Virus record (IMG/VR): IMGVR_UViG_3300024260_000024
Span: 1-42,431 of that record
Length of the DNA stretch: 42,431 nucleotides
Source of the DNA: a virus
Direction: 5' to 3' (one strand)
The stretch's first letter is position 1. The number at the start of each line of letters is the position of its first letter. Position numbers and translations under genes: made by a program. Positions 24,403 to 31,023 of this stretch are shown here, piece after piece. Under the pieces are notes generated by a model. That model was not told where the DNA came from and searched no databases. It saw only the letters and a program-made list of their open reading frames with translations.

Positions 24403-24411
24403 AGTATATCA
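24403..24411 (-). promoter_or_regulatory. Extended -10 promoter for the structural arm
   Basis: Minus strand reads TGATATACT, in the 12-base TATGATATACTT shared exactly with the capsid promoter at 20601-20612. Predicted transcription start falls at 24395-24397, at or next to the A of the ATG (24396), which would give leaderless mRNA. Confidence 0.55.
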
Positions 24412-24425
24412 TAAAAGGAAATAAA

Positions 24426-24944
24426 TTGGAACATATGCAATATTTACTACCATACAACAGTGAACTCAAAACACCATACAGAGCTAAACAGCCGCTACAA
24501 GATAAAGTAGCTTACATCTTCAACCATCCTACTGTTCCTAGACCACAGAGAAACCTATTTAAAGACATATCAACCAAAGGTTCTAAAGGTTTAATCAATG
24601 ATATGAGCACAGTTGCCATAGGTGTAACCATCTATTACATGGAGAACCCTCAACAGTTCGGTCATGCATTCGAGAATATACACTTTGCAATCATTAGAAG
24701 AATGTGGTTAAAGATGTTTCATCATATCCATATGCAACAAGACACCAGAACTAAAGAAGAGGAGTGGAAGTATCTAGGAATAACTCTAAAGATGTTAGCT
24801 GTGAACAATGGTTTGTTAGACGAGTTGATAAGAGTTGTTACTGAAGAGGATTACTATAAGACTTCTGATGATGTTCCAAGGAAAAGAAAAAAACGGATAA
24901 GTAGCGGAGTAAAACACTTTGAATATTTATGTAGTTTGGAGTAA
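24426..24944 (+). CDS. Unknown 172-residue protein, first gene of the plus arm
   Basis: TTG start at 24426 placed 6 bases after AAGGA; ATG at 24435 is possible but badly spaced. The protein has a central helical/hydrophobic region (INDMSTVAIGVTIYYMENPQ, then HAFENIHFAIIRRMWLKMFH) and a basic C-terminus (PRKRKKRISSGVKHF). No family recognised. It stands alone between the divergent promoters and a 513-base noncoding stretch, typical for an early regulatory or host-interaction gene. Confidence 0.75.
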   Translation: MEHMQYLLPYNSELKTPYRAKQPLQDKVAYIFNHPTVPRPQRNLFKDISTKGSKGLINDMSTVAIGVTIYYMENPQQFGHAFENIHFAIIRRMWLKMFHHIHMQQDTRTKEEEWKYLGITLKMLAVNNGLLDELIRVVTEEDYYKTSDDVPRKRKKRISSGVKHFEYLCSLE

Positions 24945-25281
24945 GGAAACTTTAAGGAGTTTGATTTAGCTTGGCAAAATTGATTGTGGGTATCTAGCGA
25001 AATGGTCGATTTCATATTTACCCCATAGCCCTTCTCAAAACAACTTTCTCACAAATAAAATCTATCGAAATTCACAAATAAATAAATAATTATTCTGAGT
25101 TCTAGTCAATGGATTATATTTATAGATGAAACAAACAGAGTGAGTTGGATAAATTGTAAGTTAGATTCATAAAAATGTATGAACGAATACTTACCACACC
25201 ACAACACATTACACACACATGACTATAAACAAAAACCCTTTGATTAACATAACATTTATTCTACTAACTAACTTACATACT

Positions 25282-25312
25282 CTCTATCACTCTCTATCTA
25301 CCATGCTCTATC
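25282..25312. repeat. CTCTATC iteron-like cluster
   Basis: CTCTATC at 25282-25288, 25292-25298 and 25306-25312; the first two are part of a 10-bp tandem repeat ACTCTCTATC. Spacing of one helical turn suits cooperative protein binding. Immediately followed by an A+T-rich stretch. Confidence 0.45.
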
Positions 25313-25329
25313 AAATTTAGCAATTCTTT

Positions 25330-25335
25330 TATAAT
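25330..25335 (+). promoter_or_regulatory. Candidate promoter -10 (TATAAT) upstream of the 153-aa gene
   Basis: Perfect TATAAT in TTTTATAATTCATTATATATT, 123 bases upstream of the ATG at 25458. Further TATACT boxes at 25373-25378 and 25434-25439 could also serve. No good -35 for any of them. Confidence 0.35.
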
Positions 25336-25457
25336 TCATTATATATTAAGCTTAGATTAAGCTAATGTGTTCTATACTCTTCTTATCGGTTCACAGAGGT
25401 TCTTCCTACTTCTTTGATACTCTTTAATTACTCTATACTAAACAAAGGATTTATATC

Positions 25458-25919
25458 ATGTCAAACTTTAACTATAACGCAGCAAACGAAAAATTAGTTG
25501 CTTTAGATGAAACAATATTGTCCACTAAGACTTCAAAAAATAATGGTATTAAAACTTGTATCGTTGAAATAGAGTCTAAGCTTACTGAACTTAATGCTAA
25601 GGGATTAAAAGGTCGTAAAGCTAAAACAAGTGCTAAGAAGTCAATTCTATCAGATATAACTGGTGCGACTGATAAGAGCATGAATAGAGCTTATACAATA
25701 GCATTTAACATTGTCTTCAGAGATATTAGAATAGCAACTGATAGATTAACTGTAGCACAAGTAGAAAACTTATCTAAGCATGGAACAGTAAACGAAATTA
25801 ATGACATGTTTGAACTAGATGAAGAAGTATATTGTTCAGCAGTTACAAGCTATTTAAAGTCACTTAAAACTCGTGAAGTAATTACTAAAACATACGAAAA
25901 GAAATCAAATCAAAGATAA
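25458..25919 (+). CDS. Unknown basic 153-residue protein
   Basis: ATG after AAAGGATTTATATC. Lys-rich, mostly helical: NEKLVALDETILSTKTSKNN, GLKGRKAKTSAKKSILSDIT, then NRAYTIAFNIVFRDIRIATD and TVNEINDMFELDEEVYCSAV. The basic central segment suggests nucleic-acid binding. No family recognised. It lies alone between two noncoding stretches and is probably an early gene; binding to one of the flanking repeat regions is a testable idea. Confidence 0.8.
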   Translation: MSNFNYNAANEKLVALDETILSTKTSKNNGIKTCIVEIESKLTELNAKGLKGRKAKTSAKKSILSDITGATDKSMNRAYTIAFNIVFRDIRIATDRLTVAQVENLSKHGTVNEINDMFELDEEVYCSAVTSYLKSLKTREVITKTYEKKSNQR

Positions 25920-25935
25920 GGATTAATTTCCTTAT
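25916..25935 (+). terminator. Hairpin at the end of the 153-aa gene
   Basis: ATAAGGA, loop TTAATT, TCCTTAT: a 7-bp stem that includes the TAA stop codon. It is A+T-rich and followed by TCTTAATATA, not a clean U tract, so at most a weak terminator. Confidence 0.35.
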
Positions 25936-26320
25936 TCTTAATATACATTATTAAGCACTATAAGTTTTAGTGTTTATAGTTTATATTCAAAGTGAAACAA
26001 GTTCAAACTTCATACTGATAATGTAAGATGAAGTAAGACAAGTGATAACATACTGAAAATGTAAGGTGTTGTTTTAATAACTAAGATTTACTATATAGAG
26101 CCAAAAAATTGACTTACTAAATAATAAAATAACTAGAATAGTTGAGAGCGACTATTTAACGCTTATTTGAATTGAATAAACTACACTATACCACGAGATA
26201 TTTAGTGTAACTGTATAAGTCAGTAATAATATAACTTAGTACCATAGTGACAGTATGGGAACACTTATGTTTGTATGTGTATCTTTAGAGGTACAAATTA
26301 AAACATAAAGAGGTAATACA
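25936..26320. other. About 385-bp noncoding region with direct repeats
   Basis: Only ORFs below 20 codons. It holds a 20-bp imperfect direct repeat (26011-26030 and 26049-26068), an ACACTA/TAGTGT inverted repeat (26183-26208, 14-nt loop), a TTGACT near 26109 that could be a -35, and several weak -10-like boxes. It precedes a long run of small plus-strand genes, so it probably contains their promoter. Confidence 0.45.
26011..26068. repeat. 20-bp direct repeat pair
   Basis: CATACTGATAATGTAAGATG (26011-26030) and CATACTGAAAATGTAAGGTG (26049-26068): 18 of 20 identical, start-to-start distance 38 bp. Likely protein-binding sites in the control region of the right arm. Confidence 0.7.
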
Positions 26321-26509
26321 ATGAGTAAGCCAATACCAATTACAGACCAGCATACTTTAGTACAAGAACTTATAAGCTTGAGTTCTTCACTTAATACTGG
26401 AAAAGATGGGAATGCTTTAGGTGGAGTAGCACATTCCTTAGAACACCTGCAAAATATCATTAATACTGTAGTAAACAGTAGAATTACAATAAAAAAAATT
26501 AAAGGATAA
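26321..26509 (+). CDS. Unknown 62-residue protein
   Basis: ATG after AAAGAGGTAATACA. Polar, with a helix LVQELISLSSSLN and an amphipathic helical C-terminal half (HSLEHLQNIINTVVNSRITI), ending Lys-Ile-Lys-Gly; the final AAAGGATAA is the ribosome-binding site for the next gene. No family recognised. Start of the small-gene cluster of the plus arm. Confidence 0.6.
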   Translation: MSKPIPITDQHTLVQELISLSSSLNTGKDGNALGGVAHSLEHLQNIINTVVNSRITIKKIKG

Positions 26510-26514
26510 ACAAA

Positions 26515-26652
26515 ATGAGTATTAAACAAGAGCTGGAAGTTATAAACTTTCATATGGCAAAATGGGCAAAGATGGAGTGGAATAAAACTACTAAAATGGT
26601 AATCAATTCCTTAATGACTAAAAGAAAAAAAATAATAGTGGGGATAAAGTAA
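26515..26652 (+). CDS. Unknown 45-residue basic peptide
   Basis: ATG at 26515, 5 bases after AAAGGATAA; TAA at 26650-26652 overlaps the next ATG (TAATG). Sequence begins MSIKQELEVINFHMAKWAKM and ends in a Lys-rich stretch and IVGIK. The linkage to both neighbours supports translation. The last bases are identical to those at the end of the next gene. No family recognised. Confidence 0.6.
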   Translation: MSIKQELEVINFHMAKWAKMEWNKTTKMVINSLMTKRKKIIVGIK

Positions 26653-26900
26653 TGCTGGTAGAAACGAAATATAATCCAGGAGAAACAGTTTTTATATTAG
26701 ACCAAGGATGTATAAGTGAAATAGAGATATTTAGTGTTGAGATTGAGATTTCTTACTATGGTGAAATGTCTGTTAAATATAAGTACATAAGAGGTAATAA
26801 TACGAAAAGTAATGAATACGAAAAGAAGTGTTACCGAACCAGACAAGAAGCTGGAGAAGCTTGGATGAAAATTAATGGTTTAGAAGTGGGGATAAAGTAA
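26652..26900 (+). CDS. Unknown 82-residue protein
   Basis: Compact and probably beta-rich: YNPGETVFILDQGCISEIEI, SYYGEMSVKYKYI, then CYRTRQEAGEAWMKING. The arrangement (Gly-containing first strands, a YRTRQEAGEA helix at the end) is found in small phage proteins of unknown function. It ends in VGIK-stop with the same 18 bases as the preceding gene. Overlaps neighbours by one base at both ends. Confidence 0.7.
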   Translation: MLVETKYNPGETVFILDQGCISEIEIFSVEIEISYYGEMSVKYKYIRGNNTKSNEYEKKCYRTRQEAGEAWMKINGLEVGIK

Positions 26901-26992
26901 TGAGCCCTACTGAAACGGGAGTTATAATCATGTTATTAGTTGTAATGGTGTTCTTAGGAACTGAATTAATTATGAAGATATGGAGAGGATAA
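26900..26992 (+). CDS. 30-residue single-span membrane peptide
   Basis: ATG at 26900 overlaps the previous stop (TAATG); TAA at 26990-26992. Almost the whole peptide is one membrane helix (GVIIMLLVVMVFLGTELIM) followed by KIWRG. The AGAGGATAA at its end is the ribosome-binding site for the next gene. Coupling at both ends supports expression. Possible inner-membrane modifier of the host; function unknown. Confidence 0.55.
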   Translation: MSPTETGVIIMLLVVMVFLGTELIMKIWRG

Positions 26993-26993
26993 A

Positions 26994-27293
26994 ATGAATT
27001 ATTTAAAGAAGCTTGGAGCATTTAAAAGTGTAACCAACTATGATGGGAAACCAAATCAGTTTGAACTTAGATTTGAGTCTGGAATAGTATTTCAAAGTTA
27101 TGATAGTGTTATTGTGATTAAGTTCTTTCATGATGATAAACTACCTAAAAGTATTAGTAACCAAATATTCTTTGGTAAAGACTGGAATTATAGTAGTACT
27201 ACTTCAAAATATAGAAATAAGTTTTTAAGTAGAGATAGTAAATGGTGTCAAGAACAAGTGACACTTAATAAAATAAAAGTATTGGAGATATAA
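26994..27293 (+). CDS. Conserved-type phage protein, 99 aa, unknown function
   Basis: Beta-rich N-terminal half (QFELRFESGIVFQSYDSVIV) followed by a polar motif with YSSTTSKYRNKFLSRDSKW. This S-x-TT-x-KYR-x-x-FL pattern after a strand-rich start is familiar from small proteins found in many phages, none with a known role. Stop overlaps the AAA+ gene start (TAATG), so it is probably translated with it. Confidence 0.7.
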   Translation: MNYLKKLGAFKSVTNYDGKPNQFELRFESGIVFQSYDSVIVIKFFHDDKLPKSISNQIFFGKDWNYSSTTSKYRNKFLSRDSKWCQEQVTLNKIKVLEI

Positions 27294-28312
27294 TGAGCTT
27301 AACATTAAACTTAGAACCATTAGTAACAGAACAAGTGAACAAGGTTCTTAAAGACATGGGTATAGATAAGAAGATAGATGAAGCACTTGGTGTAGCGGTA
27401 CAGAAAGCTAGTAAGCATATTACAGTAACCAATGCAACTACAACGGAGAAGATGGGAGTACAACACAAGCAGTTTGAAACCATATTAAAGCTAGTAAGTA
27501 TAGGCGAGAACTTAATGATAAAGGGAGAAGCTGGTAATGGTAAGAGTTATGTTGTTGAGCAAGTTGCTAAAGCACTTAATATACCGTTTCATAGTATGTC
27601 AGTCAGTAACCAAACTACTAAAACGGATTTGCTTGGTTTTGTTGATGCGAATGGTGTTTATCGTTACAATGGTTTTATATCTGCTTTCAGAGATGGTGGT
27701 ATATTTAACATGGATGAAATAGATGCTGGTAATGCTAATGTGTTAGTAGTTATGAATAGTGCTTTATCTAATGGGTTTATAGAATGTCCTAATGGAGAAA
27801 TGATATATAGCCATAAAGATTTTAGATTTACTGCTACCGCTAACACAGTTGGTAGAGGTGCTACGAGTAAGTATGTTGGTAGAAACAAACTAGATAGTGC
27901 GACTATGGATAGATTTGCTGTACTTAACTATGAGTTAGATGAAGATATAGAACTTATGATGTGTGGTAACGATAAAGAGTTCCACAAAGCTATTAAAGCT
28001 ATGAGAGTTGAAGCTGATAAGAACTATGAAGACTTTATGATTAGTCAAAGAAGTTCATCAAGATTATATAACCTTATTACAAATGGGTTTAGTATTACAG
28101 ATGGATTAGAAATAGCTGTTTTTAAAGGTTGTGATGAAGATATAGTGAAGACTTTAACTAAGAAGTTCTGTAACATATATACAATGCCTACTGAGAGTAA
28201 TTCTAAGGTACCTACAGAGACAAAAGAAGTTGAACCTGAAGAAGTAGTTGAACCTGAGTATGAAGAGCCTAGTAGAGATGATACAGATGAACCAGATGAT
28301 ATGGATTGGTAA
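27293..28312 (+). CDS. AAA+ ATPase of the MoxR/CobS type
   Basis: 339 aa. After an N-terminal helical region comes one AAA+ domain: Walker A GEAGNGKS at 78-85, the LLGFVDANGVYRYNGFISAF region (113-132), Walker B IFNMDE (137-142), sensor 1 at ATAN (181-184) and an Arg-finger-like DRF (206-208). The order matches CobS/MoxR/CbbQ-type ATPases that remodel protein partners or drive metal insertion. Residues 290-339 are an acidic tail ending DEPDDMDW. The next gene fits the partner protein often beside such phage ATPases. No cobalamin genes are present, so a chelatase role is unlikely; the substrate is unknown. Confidence 0.88.
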   Translation: MSLTLNLEPLVTEQVNKVLKDMGIDKKIDEALGVAVQKASKHITVTNATTTEKMGVQHKQFETILKLVSIGENLMIKGEAGNGKSYVVEQVAKALNIPFHSMSVSNQTTKTDLLGFVDANGVYRYNGFISAFRDGGIFNMDEIDAGNANVLVVMNSALSNGFIECPNGEMIYSHKDFRFTATANTVGRGATSKYVGRNKLDSATMDRFAVLNYELDEDIELMMCGNDKEFHKAIKAMRVEADKNYEDFMISQRSSSRLYNLITNGFSITDGLEIAVFKGCDEDIVKTLTKKFCNIYTMPTESNSKVPTETKEVEPEEVVEPEYEEPSRDDTDEPDDMDW

Positions 28313-28322
28313 AGGATAAATT

Positions 28323-29084
28323 ATGGCAAAGATAAAGAAAACTGATTTAATGTTTAACAATGTATCAGAGTTTGAAAGATACCTTGCTAAAAATAGTAGC
28401 AAACCATCTTTTAATAATGTGTTAACTAGAGAGGAGTTTAGGTTCTTTCAAACAGAGGATTGGAAAGGTTTTGAAGACTATATGAGAGATGGTAATGTTG
28501 ATGTTACTGCTGATTTAAGAAAGAACACTAAGTATTATATAGATTTGTTTGAACAACAAGTTACTGAGAGTTCTGCTTATCAGTTTGATGTAGTTGGAGA
28601 GTTCTTCGATATTGGTGCTGTAATGGTAGGAGAACCAGAAGCTTGGATTAAAGAGATAAAGATTGAAGATGATAAGTTTATAACATTAGATATTCAAGGT
28701 ATTTATAAAGATGGTACAGACTTAGAGATGATTAAGAAGAATGGTTCTAAGGTATTTGCTATTGCGACTGTACTAGAAGAGCAAGGGTTCTTAGTTAAGA
28801 TTAATATGCACTACTCATCTATGGATAGTGGTGGTAGAAACACTGAGTTTAATTCAACCATTAGAGTTAAAGATTATGATGGTGTGTTAGATTATAAGAA
28901 GTTTGGAATACTGTTAGGTGTACCGTTCTTTAGAAGAGGAATACTTAGAGCAATGGAGATAGAATATGGTGTTGGTGTAAATAGTGGCTTTGGTCGTCCT
29001 AGCTACTCAGTGGATGGAGAGATTAGATTAGATAGTTCAAGTGACTTAGATAACCTTGAAGCTAAATTAATGAAGGATAAGTAA
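28323..29084 (+). CDS. Probable partner of the AAA+ ATPase (degenerate VWA/CobT-like)
   Basis: 253 aa. The pattern AYQFDVVGEFFDIGAVMVGE, PEAWIKE, then a beta/alpha core (DDKFITLDIQGIYKD, SKVFAIATVLEEQGFLVKIN), TIRVKDYDGVLDYKKFGILL, and VPFFRRGILRAMEIEYG matches a phage protein family found next to CobS-like ATPases; it resembles a VWA-type fold with degenerate metal site. Ribosome-binding site AAAGGATAAATT follows the ATPase gene by 10 bases. It ends KDK, encoding the AAGGAT site of the next gene. A two-component remodelling system is inferred from pairing; the target is unknown. Confidence 0.65.
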   Translation: MAKIKKTDLMFNNVSEFERYLAKNSSKPSFNNVLTREEFRFFQTEDWKGFEDYMRDGNVDVTADLRKNTKYYIDLFEQQVTESSAYQFDVVGEFFDIGAVMVGEPEAWIKEIKIEDDKFITLDIQGIYKDGTDLEMIKKNGSKVFAIATVLEEQGFLVKINMHYSSMDSGGRNTEFNSTIRVKDYDGVLDYKKFGILLGVPFFRRGILRAMEIEYGVGVNSGFGRPSYSVDGEIRLDSSSDLDNLEAKLMKDK

Positions 29085-29347
29085 TGGCATTTAAGAAAGG
29101 GAATATATATATTATACACAGTGAAACAATGGGTCACTGGTATATGGTAAAGCAAACTGGCATGAAGACTTGGGTAGCCATGAACTTCACTAATATAGAC
29201 ATAGCTAATGATAAGGAGGTATTCAGTGGTAATGGTCAAGCCTTATGGGCTAAACTACAGCCAAGAAATGATTGGAAGAGATACTTTACAAATAAGTTGT
29301 TTAGGCAGGGTATGTACGACATACTAAGTTATGGTTACTTTAAATAG
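29084..29347 (+). CDS. Unknown 87-residue protein
   Basis: Overlaps the previous stop by one base. Aromatic-rich: FKKGNIYIIHSETMGHWYMV, then WVAMNFTNIDIAN, WAKLQPRNDWKRYFTNKLF. The start looks like a short beta domain followed by helices. No family recognised; its end overlaps the next gene by 17 bases. Confidence 0.65.
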   Translation: MAFKKGNIYIIHSETMGHWYMVKQTGMKTWVAMNFTNIDIANDKEVFSGNGQALWAKLQPRNDWKRYFTNKLFRQGMYDILSYGYFK

Positions 29348-29681
29348 CAGGTTTGGTTATTCTACTCATGCACTAGAGAGAGGTTTAGAAAGAGTATTTG
29401 AGTTTGAACCTCCTTATTCAACTGAACAGTTAGACCACATGAGAGAGTACCTAAAGAAGTTTGTTACTTGGAATCAATTCACAAGTAAGTTTGTGCTAGA
29501 TGAATATAATATAGAACTTGTTATAGTTGGCAATTCAGTAGTTACACTGATAGTTGTTGAGGATAAAGGTATTCCTTACAAGAAGGTAGGAGAGTTTATG
29601 AAAGCTAATCCTAAAAAGACATTAAGAATGGGGAAGACTAGAAATGGTAAGAGCAGATACAAAAGTAAATCACACGATTGA
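29331..29681 (+). CDS. Unknown 116-residue protein, RelE-like pattern
   Basis: Starts 17 bases before the previous stop with a poor ribosome-binding site, so translational coupling is likely. Helix (THALERGLERVF) followed by strands FVLDEYNIELVIVGNSVVTL-IVVEDK and a basic tail (MGKTRNGKSRYKSKSHD). The helix-plus-sheet order with HxLxRGLER recalls small RelE/DUF4258-like folds, but the catalytic residues cannot be assigned. No antitoxin-like neighbour overlaps it. Function unknown. Confidence 0.6.
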   Translation: MVTLNSRFGYSTHALERGLERVFEFEPPYSTEQLDHMREYLKKFVTWNQFTSKFVLDEYNIELVIVGNSVVTLIVVEDKGIPYKKVGEFMKANPKKTLRMGKTRNGKSRYKSKSHD

Positions 29682-29772
29682 TGAGATGATTCGTATTCAT
29701 TTACGATTAGCAGTAGAGATAGCGGAGATAGACTTAGAGCTATGTAGAATAAAATATGGAGAAAGAAAATGA
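29644..29772 (+). CDS. Unknown 42-residue helical peptide
   Basis: ATG at 29644 inside the end of the previous gene, about 7 bases after GGGAAG; TGA at 29770-29772 overlaps the next start (ATGA). Sequence MVRADTKVNHTIDEMIRIHL followed by RLAVEIAEIDLELCRIKYGE and RK; a single amphipathic helix. It fills an otherwise empty gap with exact coupling to the next gene, which supports translation. Confidence 0.55.
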   Translation: MVRADTKVNHTIDEMIRIHLRLAVEIAEIDLELCRIKYGERK

Positions 29773-30077
29773 TTGATTTTATGCATCAAGTGATGGGTGG
29801 TGGTATTGGTGGTGTTAATTGTGGTGGTAGAGAAAATGATGTTGTAATAGGCAGAGCACAAGACCTAGCCATAATGGAAGCCAAGGTGTATCAATATCTA
29901 ACATATTCAGCAGACAGAGCACAAGAGTATGCTAAACAAGGTATGTTAACCATGATAGGAACCGTTAAATACGATAAGAATGGTAGAAAGTATACTCACC
30001 GTAAATACAAAGTTACACCGTTGGGGTTTGCTACATATAGTGGTAAATCTTGTTTAGACCAAAAAAAAGGAGAATAA
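29769..30077 (+). CDS. Unknown 102-residue protein
   Basis: Gly-rich start (HQVMGGGIGGVNCGGREND), then a helical segment (RAQDLAIMEAKVYQYLTYSA) and a basic strand-rich end (YDKNGRKYTHRKYKVTPLGF). No family recognised. Followed at once by the HTH gene; the AAAAAAAGGAGAATAA at its end is a good ribosome-binding site for it. Confidence 0.65.
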   Translation: MIDFMHQVMGGGIGGVNCGGRENDVVIGRAQDLAIMEAKVYQYLTYSADRAQEYAKQGMLTMIGTVKYDKNGRKYTHRKYKVTPLGFATYSGKSCLDQKKGE

Positions 30078-30287
30078 ATGGAAGAATTAGCGATTAAATT
30101 AGAGGCTAAGTATGGCTTAGTTATGACAAGAAAAGAAGTAATGGAAGCAATGAAGGTTTCTAACTCTACTGTAAAGAGATTTGAAGATAGAGGTTGGATA
30201 GTAAGAGTACCAAACCAAGGGAAGATAATCAGATTTAGCTGTGAGAATGTAGCTAAACTAATGATAGGAGAAGGTTGTGAATGTTGA
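30078..30287 (+). CDS. Small HTH protein, MerR/excisionase-like
   Basis: 69 aa. Residues 14-55 fit a winged-helix of the MerR/Xis class: VMTRKEVMEAMKVSNSTVKR, FEDRGWIVRV, wing, then KIIRFSCENVAKLM. Such small proteins act as excisionases or as regulators. As no integrase is present, a regulatory role is more likely. The stop overlaps the GTG start of the nuclease gene by 11 bases. Confidence 0.75.
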   Translation: MEELAIKLEAKYGLVMTRKEVMEAMKVSNSTVKRFEDRGWIVRVPNQGKIIRFSCENVAKLMIGEGCEC

Positions 30288-30969
30288 TGATTTATGGAAG
30301 AACATATTTAGTTATTCCGATTATGAGAAAGGTGGTCAGTATTCAGCAAGTGATATAGTTGGAGATTTGTTAGCTGTAAAGCTAAGAAAAGATAATCCTG
30401 ATATACATGATATGAAGTATGAAGATAAGATAAGTGCTTTTATTGGTTCAGCCATACATCAAAGAGCAGAAGATTGGTTAGAGAAAGAAAATGCTTTTGG
30501 AGAAACCAACTATGAAGCAGAAGTAAAACTGAAGTTCAAGAATATAAGTGGAACAGCAGACCTTAGAATAGATGGAACCATTATACTTGACTATAAGACT
30601 GGAAAAGAAACTTCTATACAGTCAAAGATACGAGAGATAAATAACAAGAAAGATAGTTCATGGCAAAAACAGATTAGTATATATACTTATTTGAACCATA
30701 AACAAAACAAAGTAGAGTATGGAACCATAGGTTATATCGCTTGGTTGTGTACGGACTCACAGAAGCACGGAATACTTGAAGTTGAACTCTTACCTATCCA
30801 AGAGGTAGTTAAGCTCCTGAAGGACTTCCTAGTAGCCATAGAAGGCGATGTTAATGAAATGGAGAAGTGTAACCTTTGTGTTAAGTTCAAACATAGATGG
30901 TGCGGGGTGAGAAGTATCTGTCCTAAATGGAATGCAGATAGAAATTTAAATGATGTAGAGGATTGGTAA
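30277..30969 (+). CDS. PD-(D/E)XK nuclease (RecB/Cas4-like) with Cys cluster
   Basis: 230 aa, GTG start after AGGAGAAGGTT. Catalytic layout: H61 in IGSAIHQRAEDWL, D95 in SGTADLRID, D105 and K107 in ILDYKTG, Q130/Q132 in SWQKQISIY. Four cysteines near the C-terminus (C198, C201, C209, C215 in KCNLCVKFKHRWCGVRSICP) could hold zinc or an Fe-S cluster, as in Cas4/AddB-type nucleases, although there one Cys is N-terminal. It probably makes single-stranded ends for the ERF protein, replacing T7 gp6. The tail NLNDVEDW is acidic with a terminal Trp, like those of the AAA+ and SSB-like proteins. Confidence 0.85.
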   Translation: MNVDDLWKNIFSYSDYEKGGQYSASDIVGDLLAVKLRKDNPDIHDMKYEDKISAFIGSAIHQRAEDWLEKENAFGETNYEAEVKLKFKNISGTADLRIDGTIILDYKTGKETSIQSKIREINNKKDSSWQKQISIYTYLNHKQNKVEYGTIGYIAWLCTDSQKHGILEVELLPIQEVVKLLKDFLVAIEGDVNEMEKCNLCVKFKHRWCGVRSICPKWNADRNLNDVEDW

Positions 30970-30977
30970 AAAAATAT

Positions 30978-31010
30978 AGGTAAGGTAAGGTAAAGGTAAA
31001 GGTATAGGTA
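30978..31010. repeat. AGGTA tandem repeats
   Basis: Six successive AGGTA units with spacing 5, 5, 6, 6, 6 bases, just after the nuclease stop. Purine-rich on the plus strand. May be a microsatellite-like expansion or a binding site; it resembles repeated weak ribosome-binding sequences but no ORF follows closely. Confidence 0.7.
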
Positions 31011-31023
31011 GAGTATGTAAGTA

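Larger units (their letters stand above)
24945..25457. other. 513-bp noncoding A+T-rich region (origin/early-control candidate)
   Basis: No ORF longer than about 15 codons. It contains two CACAAATAAA repeats near 25050-25085 followed by an A/T-only tract with AAATAAATAAATAATTATT (possible unwinding element), a C/A-rich strand-biased stretch (about 25190-25225), a cluster of CTCTATC repeats (25282-25312), TATAAT at 25330, and two CTATACT boxes (25372, 25433). It lies at the strand switch of the genome, where origins often sit. Function is not shown. Confidence 0.5.

Noticed and set aside
26236-26553. Minus-strand 105-codon ORF with hydrophobic sequence across the second noncoding region
   Set aside because: It lies opposite two small plus-strand genes with good ribosome-binding sites, has no ribosome-binding site itself, and its hydrophobicity follows from A+T-rich antisense sequence.
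29331-29681. Toxin-antitoxin module (RelE-like protein with neighbouring small peptide)
   Set aside because: The RelE resemblance is weak, catalytic residues cannot be placed, and the overlapping 42-aa peptide does not look like an antitoxin.
30078-30287. Evidence for a temperate lifestyle from the excisionase-like HTH protein
   Set aside because: No integrase, CI-like repressor or attachment site is visible, and MerR/Xis-like small proteins are often plain regulators.
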